64,000 nt of DNA. Origin: a bacterium. GTDB taxonomy: Bacteria; Acidobacteriota; Polarisedimenticolia; Polarisedimenticolales; Polarisedimenticolaceae. Below, piece by piece: positions 37,077-42,479 of this stretch; positions within the stretch are counted from its first letter, which is position 1; every line of letters starts with the position of its first letter. A program made the translations under genes and the position numbers. The stretch spans positions 1-64,000 of the forward strand of contig JAAELQ010000116.1 in assembly GCA_024226515.1 (NCBI GenBank), written 5' to 3'. A model generated the notes under the pieces. That model searched no databases. It saw nothing but the letters and a program-made list of their open reading frames with translations, and had not been told where the DNA came from.

Positions 37077-37648
37077 ACGAGGCGCGTCGTCGGCTGACCC
37101 TCGGCTTCTATCGCCGGCCGTCGCTGGAGGTGGCTCCCGATCTTCTGGGGCGAGAGTTGTGCCGCAGCGTCGGCCGGGAAGTGCTGCGGGGTCGCATCGC
37201 CGAGGTCGAGGTCTACGACGGCACGCGGGACCGGGCGAGCCACGCCTTTCCCGGTCGCACCCGGCGCAACGCGCCCATGTTCGCCCGGGGCGGCATCGCG
37301 TATGTCTACCTGATCTATGGCGTGCACCACTGCCTGAACGTCGTCACCGCGGAGGAGGGCCATCCCGCGGCGATTCTGATCCGCGCCGCGGAGGCGCCGG
37401 TCGACGGGGCGAACGCTGCCGGGCCGGGACGGCTGACGCGGGCGTTCTCCATCGACCGCGAGCTCGACGGCGAATCGCTGGTGGGGAGCCGGATCTGGCT
37501 CGAGGCGGGATCTCCCGCGCCGGCCTCCCGGATCCGGCGCACGGCCCGCATCGGCATCGACTACGCCGGTGCCTGGGCTCGGCGCCGGCTGCGCTTCGTC
37601 ATCGCGGGCCACCCCGACCTGTCGGGGCCGCGCTCGATGAACGTTTGA
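37073..37648 (+). CDS. mpg: DNA-3-methyladenine glycosylase (AAG/MPG family)
   Basis: A 191-residue AAG-family glycosylase. The GTG start at 37073 overlaps the preceding TGA (GTGA), so translation is coupled. Family motifs are LARELL-like APDLLGRELCR, the catalytic AEVEVYDG (Glu activates water), DRASHAFPGRTRRNAPMF, GGIAYVYLIYGVHHCLNVVT and GPGRLTRAF. It excises alkylated purines in base-excision repair. The link with an FG-GAP lipoprotein seems accidental. Confidence 0.94.
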   Translation: MNEARRRLTLGFYRRPSLEVAPDLLGRELCRSVGREVLRGRIAEVEVYDGTRDRASHAFPGRTRRNAPMFARGGIAYVYLIYGVHHCLNVVTAEEGHPAAILIRAAEAPVDGANAAGPGRLTRAFSIDRELDGESLVGSRIWLEAGSPAPASRIRRTARIGIDYAGAWARRRLRFVIAGHPDLSGPRSMNV

Positions 37649-37654
37649 GCGCCC

Positions 37655-38047
37655 TCAGCCGCCCAGCTTGAGCGTGCCGGTGTCGATCGGCTTGCCTCCC
37701 GTGGTCTCCGCGTGCGTCCCCTGGAACACGCCGTCCTTGACCTTGCCGTCGAAGGTGAAGGTGCGCTTCTTGTTGTCGTTCTTGACCGAACCCTTCAGGC
37801 GGCCCTTCTTCAGGTTGCCCTCGGCGGTTCCCGCGTAGATGTGGGGCTCGCCGCGGAACTCGAAATGGAACGCGACGTCCCACGAATTCTCTCCGGTCGG
37901 GGTGAAGACGGCCTCGAGCTCGCCCTTGGTGCCGCGCTGGGTCCAGTTGAACTCGCCGTTCAACGTCGTCGGCTCTTCGGCCAGGTTGGTTCCGCCGACG
38001 AGGCCGGCCATGAGGATGGCGGCCAGCAGAAGCGCGTTCTTTTTCAT
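37655..38047 (-). CDS. Small secreted protein of unknown function
   Basis: A 130-residue protein with signal peptide MKKNALLLAAILMAGLVGGTNLA. The mature part is beta-rich, with LNGEFNWTQRGTKGELEAVF, GSVKNDNKKRTFTFDGKVKDGVFQGTHAE and TLKLGG. No family was recognised; it looks like a small beta-barrel or lipocalin-sized domain. It stands alone, converging on the glycosylase gene with 6 nt between stops. Confidence 0.7.
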   Translation of the reverse strand: MKKNALLLAAILMAGLVGGTNLAEEPTTLNGEFNWTQRGTKGELEAVFTPTGENSWDVAFHFEFRGEPHIYAGTAEGNLKKGRLKGSVKNDNKKRTFTFDGKVKDGVFQGTHAETTGGKPIDTGTLKLGG

Positions 38048-38235
38048 GGTCTCTCCTGGGTTGGTTCCGGTTCCGGGTGTTTACAAGTCCGAGCCGCGGC
38101 CGATCCGGATAATTGTCTCATTCGTCGGTCCGGGGCGCAAAAAGCCCCCCGGTTGCCCCTCCCGGACCCGGAGCCCATATTCGCTGTCCAGGGCCCGCCC
38201 GGGAAGTCGGCCGGCCCGCCGAGGAGGAGAGTCAG

Positions 38236-39234
38236 GTGACTGCGAACACGAAGTACCGGCTGGTCACGCGCAGCGATTTCGACGGGCTGGTCTGCGCCGT
38301 GCTACTGAAGGAAATCAACCTGATCGAAGACATCCTGTTCGTTCATCCCAAGGACATGCAGGACGGCAAGATCGAGATCAACGAGAACGACATCACCACC
38401 AATCTGCCGTACGTCTCGCGCTGTCACCTGGCGTTCGACCATCACGCCAGCGAAGAGACCCGCCTCGACGGCGCGCACCCCGAGAATCACATCATCGACG
38501 CCGAGGCTCCGTCCGCCGCCCGCGTGGTCTGGGACCACTTCGGCGGCGATGTTACGTTCTCCAACATCGCGCTCGAGATGATGGAGGCGGTGGACAAGGG
38601 CGACTCGGCGGACTTCAGCGAGGACGAGATCGTCAACCCGACCGGCTGGAACCTGCTGAACTTCCTGATGGACGCTCGCACCGGTCTCGGTCGCTTCCGG
38701 CAGTTCCGTGTCTCGAATTACAACCTGATGATGGAATTGATCGACTACGTTCGCGAGCACGACGTGGAAGAGATTCTCGCGCTGCCCGACGTGGCGGAAC
38801 GCGTTCAGCTGTACTTCGACCACGAACAGCGTTTCCGGGATCAGATCAAGCGTTGCTCGACCGTGCACGGCAACCTCGTCGTGCTGGATCTGCGCAACGA
38901 AGAGACGATCTTCGCCGGCAACCGCTTCCTGATCTACGCCATGTTCCCGCAGTGCAATATCTCGATCCACGTGCTGTGGGGCCTGCGGAAGCAGAACACC
39001 GTCTTCGCCATCGGGAACTCGATCATCAACATGACGTCGAGGACCGATATCGGTCAGTTGTGTCTGGACAACGGCGGTGGCGGTCACGTCAACGCCGGCA
39101 CCTGCCAGGTCGATAACGACGTGGCCGGAGAGCGGCTGACGCAGTTGATTCGCCGGATCAACGAGAACGAGATCGATCCGGCGCTGAGCGCCACCGGCCA
39201 GGCCGCCGGCGAGACGCTCGTGAACAAGGACTGA
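38236..39234 (+). CDS. DHH/DHHA1-family phosphoesterase
   Basis: The GTG at 38236 has GAGGAGGAGA 5 nt upstream, giving 332 residues. DHH motifs are TRSDFDGLVCAVLL (metal-binding Asp) and FDHHAS. The C-terminal DHHA1 signature is GGGGHVNAGTC. The family includes exopolyphosphatases and nano-RNA/c-di-AMP phosphodiesterases. The substrate cannot be told from the sequence, though an exopolyphosphatase-like role is common for this layout. A strong intrinsic terminator starts 27 nt after the stop. Confidence 0.85.
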   Translation: MTANTKYRLVTRSDFDGLVCAVLLKEINLIEDILFVHPKDMQDGKIEINENDITTNLPYVSRCHLAFDHHASEETRLDGAHPENHIIDAEAPSAARVVWDHFGGDVTFSNIALEMMEAVDKGDSADFSEDEIVNPTGWNLLNFLMDARTGLGRFRQFRVSNYNLMMELIDYVREHDVEEILALPDVAERVQLYFDHEQRFRDQIKRCSTVHGNLVVLDLRNEETIFAGNRFLIYAMFPQCNISIHVLWGLRKQNTVFAIGNSIINMTSRTDIGQLCLDNGGGGHVNAGTCQVDNDVAGERLTQLIRRINENEIDPALSATGQAAGETLVNKD

Positions 39235-39260
39235 AACTCTCCTCCAACGGTAAGACGTTT

Positions 39261-39290
39261 ACGGCCCCGTGCGCGGGGCCGTTTTTTTTT
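39261..39290 (+). terminator. Intrinsic terminator of the DHH gene
   Basis: The stem ACGGCCCC / GGGGCCGT (39261-39282) is followed directly by a run of T. This is the only textbook rho-independent terminator seen in the window. Confidence 0.92.
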
Positions 39291-39304
39291 ATCCTGAAAG
39301 GAGA

Positions 39305-39334
39305 AAGCCCCCGCCGCTCTAGCGACGGGGGCTT
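39305..39334 (-). terminator. Terminator of precursor-peptide gene B
   Basis: The 9-bp stem AAGCCCCCG / CGGGGGCTT lies 19 nt after the stop of the peptide gene at 39354. On the minus strand it is followed by a pyrimidine-rich TCTCCTTTC. Its stem is similar to the hairpin at 39807. Confidence 0.65.
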
Positions 39335-39353
39335 CGGGCAGCCAGAGGCCTGA

Positions 39354-39572
39354 CTAATCGTCCAGTTCGCGAAGCTCGCTGAGGCGCTGCTTGACCTCGC
39401 CTGCGCCGGGCCGGTTCGCAGGATCCTGCTGCGTGCCGGTCCTGTTCCTGGATCGCTTGATGCGGGCCACGTTGCCCCAGTTGCGCGGCGCGGGTCCGTC
39501 TTCCGGCGGCGAGAAGTCGGCGGTGGCTCCGGTCACTTTCTCTAGATCGTCGTTGTTCAGCTTCTTCGTCAT
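39354..39572 (-). CDS. Bacteriocin/RiPP-like precursor peptide B
   Basis: A 72-residue peptide. I chose the second ATG of ATGATG (39572), 3 nt after GAGGAGAGG. It starts MTKKLNNDDLEKVTGA, which resembles double-glycine leaders (LxxxELExVxGG) cut by C39 peptidase exporters, with GA at the cut site. The following block DFSPPEDGPAPRNWG is shared with peptides C and A. A basic stretch and a GxQQ motif follow, and the tail diverges. There is no Cys and only one Trp, so it is not an obvious lanthipeptide or disulfide bacteriocin. It has its own sigma-54 promoter (39631-39646) and terminator. No maturase or C39 transporter lies in the window. Function is unknown; a secreted signal or antimicrobial is inferred. 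Confidence 0.75.
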   Translation of the reverse strand: MTKKLNNDDLEKVTGATADFSPPEDGPAPRNWGNVARIKRSRNRTGTQQDPANRPGAGEVKQRLSELRELDD

Positions 39573-39630
39573 CATCCTCTCCTCATCCGCCCCCTCGCCG
39601 GGCTGTTGTTGTTTGTTCACCCATCTCTAT

Positions 39631-39646
39631 TGCCAGGAGCGTGCCA
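39631..39646 (-). promoter_or_regulatory. Sigma-54 promoter of peptide gene B
   Basis: On the minus strand it reads TGGCACG-CTCC-TGGCA. The invariant GG and GC are separated by exactly 10 nt, and only one base (TGGC for TTGC) departs from the -24/-12 consensus. It lies 59 nt upstream of the start. The leader below it is nearly the same as that of peptide A. Confidence 0.8.
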
Positions 39647-39752
39647 GGTCGGCTCCTCGTGGGCTGGTTCGCTGTAAGTCGTTGTTGCTGTTGGGCTTTT
39701 TCTGGGGGGCAGTGGGAGGGTTGCGTCGCAGGTGTCTCCAGTCGTTCAAGAA

Positions 39753-39774
39753 AACCGGGCACTCCGGTTCACGA
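39753..39774 (-). promoter_or_regulatory. Candidate activator (enhancer) site for promoter B
   Basis: The inverted repeat AACCGG-GCACT-CCGGTT (39753-39769) overlaps GGTTCACGA (39766-39774). The same GGTTCACGA, followed by nnCCnCG and CAGGA, lies 120-121 nt above the sigma-54 promoter in both loci. The rest of the 295-nt gap between genes B and C holds only the promoter, this site, a hairpin and a G-tract near 39839. Confidence 0.55.
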
Positions 39775-39806
39775 CACCTCGGCAGGAGCCTGACTCCAAT
39801 AAGACA

Positions 39807-39836
39807 AGGCCCCCGCCGCTGTCGCGGCGAGGGCCT
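39807..39836 (-). terminator. Terminator of the A-C peptide operon
   Basis: The 6-bp AGGCCC / GGGCCT outer stem continues inwards with six more pairs around a TGTC loop. It lies 31 nt after the stop of peptide gene C. On the minus strand TTGTCTTATT follows. It separates the A-C transcript from promoter B. Confidence 0.65.
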
Positions 39837-39867
39837 CGGGGGGGGGGCGGAGGCTATCGGCTCAGCC

Positions 39868-40083
39868 TTATGGATTCCGATCCACGTCTGTGATGGGCAC
39901 TTCGGCGTCGTCGCGGAGCGGCCGGTTCTCCGCCGGCTGCTGCATGCCGGAGCGCTTCCTGAGTCGTTTGATCTGCGGCACGGCGCCCCAGTTGCGGGGG
40001 GCGGGTCCGTCTTCCGGCGGAGCGAAGTTGGCTTCGGCTCCGGTGACTTTCTCGAGATCGTCTTGGTTCAGTTTCTTGGTCAT
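39868..40083 (-). CDS. Bacteriocin/RiPP-like precursor peptide C
   Basis: A 71-residue peptide starting MTKKLNQDDLEKVTGA at 40083, with GAGGAGAAGG just upstream. The shared block reads NFAPPEDGPAPRNWG, then a basic KRLRKRSGMQQ and a divergent acidic tail. It is the closest relative of peptide B: the first 16 residues differ at one position. It lacks its own sigma-54 motif and lies 60 nt after the stop of peptide A, so it should be the second gene of the A-C operon. There is no Cys. An exporter must be elsewhere. Confidence 0.75.
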   Translation of the reverse strand: MTKKLNQDDLEKVTGAEANFAPPEDGPAPRNWGAVPQIKRLRKRSGMQQPAENRPLRDDAEVPITDVDRNP

Positions 40084-40143
40084 TGTTCCTTCTCCTCTGT
40101 TCCCCACGGACGTTTTCGCTAAGTCCCTCGCTCGGTTCGTCGA

Positions 40144-40383
40144 TCAGCCGAGGCTGACGACTTCGACGCTCTGCGCCTTCTTCCGGCGGGCCAGGTAGTT
40201 CTGGTAGTTCGGCATGTCGGCGACGTCCTGCTGAACGCCCTCGCGCTGCTCGTAGCGCGCGCGCAGTCCGGTGGTCGGGGCATTGGCCCAGTCGCGCGGG
40301 CCGGGTCCGTTTTCCGGCGGAGCGAAATCCGCGACGGCACCGTTCACTCTCTCCAGGATCTCGTTGTTCAGCTGCTTCGTCAT
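40144..40383 (-). CDS. Bacteriocin/RiPP-like precursor peptide A
   Basis: A 79-residue peptide starting MTKQLNNEILERVNGA, with GAGGAG 7 nt before the ATG. The shared core reads DFAPPENGPGPRDWA, then a basic region, the GVQQ motif and a longer divergent tail rich in Tyr and Arg. Its 5' leader, about 55 nt, is nearly the same as that of gene B, and a sigma-54 promoter starts at 40456. It is the most diverged of the three in the leader (IL for DL, VNGA for VTGA). The MerR-TPR gene lies upstream on the same strand. Confidence 0.75.
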   Translation of the reverse strand: MTKQLNNEILERVNGAVADFAPPENGPGPRDWANAPTTGLRARYEQREGVQQDVADMPNYQNYLARRKKAQSVEVVSLG

Positions 40384-40440
40384 CGTAGTCTCCTCATCCG
40401 CCCCTCGCGGGCTGCTTTTTGTTTGTTCGCCCCTGTATAT

Positions 40441-40456
40441 AGCCAGGTTCGTGCCA
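40441..40456 (-). promoter_or_regulatory. Sigma-54 promoter of peptide genes A and C
   Basis: On the minus strand it reads TGGCACG-AACC-TGGCT, with GG-N10-GC spacing exact and one base away from consensus. It lies 58 nt above the ATG of gene A. The match to promoter B extends through the leader into the ribosome site. Confidence 0.8.
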
Positions 40457-40565
40457 GGATTCTTGTCCTCGCGGAGACGCTTGCTAAATCACTGATGAGT
40501 AACGGGTTATTGCGCTATTGTTCGGCAATTCGCTCTTCGGGCGTGTCTCCTGACGTGAAAAAAAT

Positions 40566-40585
40566 GTGAACACTTTGGTTCACGA
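40566..40585 (-). promoter_or_regulatory. Candidate activator (enhancer) site for promoter A
   Basis: GTGAAC-ACTTTG-GTTCAC (40566-40583) is a perfect 6-bp inverted repeat, 110-127 nt upstream of the sigma-54 promoter. This is the usual distance for a bacterial enhancer-binding protein. It includes the GGTTCACGA shared with locus B. The surrounding gap (40384-40633) is AT-richer than the genome average and holds no other gene. Confidence 0.65.
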
Positions 40586-40633
40586 ATCCACGCAGGATTC
40601 CCTTCGAAGTCAATAGCGAGCCGGGGTGCGGGG

Positions 40634-41464
40634 TCAGTCGGTGAGCTGGCGGTAGGTCTTCAGGTAGCGGATAGCGGACCGACGATCGCCGGTCTCTTCG
40701 ACGAGACGGGCCAGATTGAAGTACGCGTCGGCGTAGGCCGGATCGGCGTCGATCGCCTGGCCGTAGTACCGGATCGCCTCGTCGGTGCGACCCAGGTCCT
40801 CGAGCGCCACTCCCAGGTTGTAGAGCCCGGTAGCGTTACGCGGCGCGTCTGCGGCGGCGGCCCGAAACTGCCGCGCGGCGCCGTCGTGGTCACCGGCGAT
40901 GTGCATCAACCGACCCAGGTTGATTCTGGCGTCCACCAGCGAGGGCTCGAGGTGCAGCGCCTGCTCGTACGCCCGGCGGGATTCGTCGGGTGCGACGCCC
41001 TCCAGCTCCAGGCCCATCTCGTGCCACTCGGCCGCGCTCAGCGGCCCTTCGAGGTCGTCGAGCGTAGTCGCCGCCGGCTTCTCGCACTGCCGGACCGGTC
41101 GGGCCGGCAGGCGCTCACGGTCGAAGTCGAGCGCCCCCTGCCCGGATTCGGCATCCCACAGCGTGTTTCCGCGGCGGATGAGTACGCTCGCGCCGCGAGC
41201 CTCGATCTGGACTCCGCTGAGCGGCTCGCCCGGGGGGAGTTCTTGCTTGAGCTTGCGCAGCGCGCTGCGCAGCCGCCGGGCGGGCACCCGAGCGTCGCTC
41301 AGGCCTTTTGCCTTCCGTAGCAGGGCCAGGTCCTGGAACGAGAAGCGGTACTCCCCGTGCTCGCCGCGTTGCGGCTCCACGAGCCCCGTGCGGGCGAACG
41401 AGCGGACCCGCTCGACGTTCACGTCGAGCATCCGGGCCACGTCTTTTACCGTGTACCCCTGCAT
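40634..41464 (-). CDS. MerR-type regulator with TPR domain
   Basis: A 276-residue protein. Residues 1-70 are a MerR-like winged helix (YTVKDVARMLDVNVERVRSFARTGLV, then EYRFSFQDLALLRKAKGL). A linker with a possible small beta domain (70-120) precedes at least three TPR repeats (about 130-270), such as ATGLYNLGVALEDLGRTDEAIRYYGQAI. It binds DNA and probably senses a protein partner through the TPRs. It lies directly upstream of, and on the same strand as, the precursor-peptide genes. The peptide promoters are sigma-54 type, however, and MerR proteins do not usually activate sigma-54, so a direct link is unproven. Confidence 0.8.
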   Translation of the reverse strand: MQGYTVKDVARMLDVNVERVRSFARTGLVEPQRGEHGEYRFSFQDLALLRKAKGLSDARVPARRLRSALRKLKQELPPGEPLSGVQIEARGASVLIRRGNTLWDAESGQGALDFDRERLPARPVRQCEKPAATTLDDLEGPLSAAEWHEMGLELEGVAPDESRRAYEQALHLEPSLVDARINLGRLMHIAGDHDGAARQFRAAAADAPRNATGLYNLGVALEDLGRTDEAIRYYGQAIDADPAYADAYFNLARLVEETGDRRSAIRYLKTYRQLTD

Positions 41465-41470
41465 AAGGCC

Positions 41471-41476
41471 AGGATA
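41471..41476 (-). promoter_or_regulatory. -10 box (TATCCT), possible leaderless promoter
   Basis: On the minus strand TATCCT ends 6 nt before the ATG at 41464. The GAGGAGG nearby is 13 nt from the ATG and overlaps the promoter, so it is unlikely to act as a ribosome site. Confidence 0.35.
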
Positions 41477-41492
41477 GCCTCCTCGGCTGGGT

Positions 41493-42347
41493 CTAGCCGC
41501 GTGAGCGTTTCGCGGCGACTTTCTTCTTGGATCCGGAGGCTTTGGCGGCGGCGCGCCGCGCCGGCTTCCTCTCGCTGCGTTTGGCCAGGCTGGCCTTCAG
41601 CGCGTCCATCAGGTCGATCACCTGGGCCTTGGGCGCTTCGGCCGGCTGCTCGGTGATCTCCTGGCCCTCGACCTTCCGTTCGATGACCTTGAGCGTCCGC
41701 GTGCGGACCTCGTCGTCGTAGTCCTTGGGCCGGAACGTCTCCGAGATGCCCTGATCGATGATCTGCAGCGCCAGCTTCAGCTCTGCCGCCTTGACGTCGG
41801 CGTCGCCCAGCGGGACCTCTTTCATCGGCCGGATCTCGTCAGCGTAGCGTAACTGCTGCATCACCAGGCCCTTGTCGAAGGGACGCAACATCACCAGATA
41901 TTGCTTGCCGCGGGTGGCGTATTTCGCCAGGGCCGACCGGCCGCTCTTCTGCAAGGCCTTCGAGAGCAGCTTGAACGCACGATCCCCGCCCTTGTCCGGG
42001 CCGAGGTAGTAGGTCTTCTCGAAGTAAATCGGATCGATCTTCTCGGTCGGAAGGAACTCCGTGATCTCGATCGACTGCGTGGACTTCTGTTGCAGGGCCT
42101 TGAGCTCTTCGTCGGAGAACAGGACGTACTGGCCCTTGGTGAACTCGTATCCCTTGACCATCTCGTCACGGGCGACCACGTCGCCGTCCTTGGGGCAGAT
42201 GTACTGCTGTTTCAACCGGGTGCCGCACTTGCCGTGCAGCATGTTGAAGCGAATACCAGCCGAAGGCTCGCCCGACGAATAGACCTTCATCGGAATAGAA
42301 ACCAAGCCGAATGAGACAGTTGCAGAGGATATGGGTCGTGCGCTCAT
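41493..42347 (-). CDS. ku: Ku DNA end-binding protein
   Basis: A 284-residue bacterial Ku. The start is ATG 42347 (MSARPISSATVSFGLVSIPMKVYS), the usual N-terminus. Motifs LHGKCGTRLKQQYICPKDG and IDPIYFEKTYYLGPDKGG are present, and the Lys-rich tail (KKKVAAKRSRG) is typical. It is a homodimeric ring that holds DNA ends and recruits LigD in non-homologous end joining. It is divergent from ligD across 132 nt that contain two copies of a direct repeat. Confidence 0.96.
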   Translation of the reverse strand: MSARPISSATVSFGLVSIPMKVYSSGEPSAGIRFNMLHGKCGTRLKQQYICPKDGDVVARDEMVKGYEFTKGQYVLFSDEELKALQQKSTQSIEITEFLPTEKIDPIYFEKTYYLGPDKGGDRAFKLLSKALQKSGRSALAKYATRGKQYLVMLRPFDKGLVMQQLRYADEIRPMKEVPLGDADVKAAELKLALQIIDQGISETFRPKDYDDEVRTRTLKVIERKVEGQEITEQPAEAPKAQVIDLMDALKASLAKRSERKPARRAAAKASGSKKKVAAKRSRG

Positions 42348-42412
42348 GGCTTCGCATCGTAACATAGGCCGCGCTCCGCACCGGGGCAATCGAGCGAAAC
42401 CGAGGCGAACGT

Positions 42413-42429
42413 CCCGACCCAGGTTGATG
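42413..42429 (+). repeat. ku-ligD repeat, copy 1
   Basis: CCCGACCCAGGTTGATG. It is identical to 42461-42477, 48 nt further on, and its 14-nt core is inverted at 45003-45016. Confidence 0.75.
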
Positions 42430-42460
42430 CAGCAGCATCGGACCGGGCAGGACCGGGCAC

Positions 42461-42477
42461 CCCGACCCAGGTTGATG
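42461..42477 (+). repeat. ku-ligD repeat, copy 2
   Basis: CCCGACCCAGGTTGATG ends 2 nt before the ligD ATG. Two GACCGGGCA copies (42441-42449, 42451-42459) lie between it and copy 1. Confidence 0.75.
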
Positions 42478-42479
42478 AA

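Noticed and set aside
39838..39850. G-homopolymer as a phase-variation tract
   Set aside because: It lies between a terminator and a stop codon, outside promoter and coding sequence, so there is no clear way for slippage to alter a gene.
40384..40633. Small ORF or RNA gene in the AT-richer gap
   Set aside because: It is better explained by a sigma-54 promoter and its upstream palindrome. No ORF with a ribosome site or stable RNA-like fold was seen.
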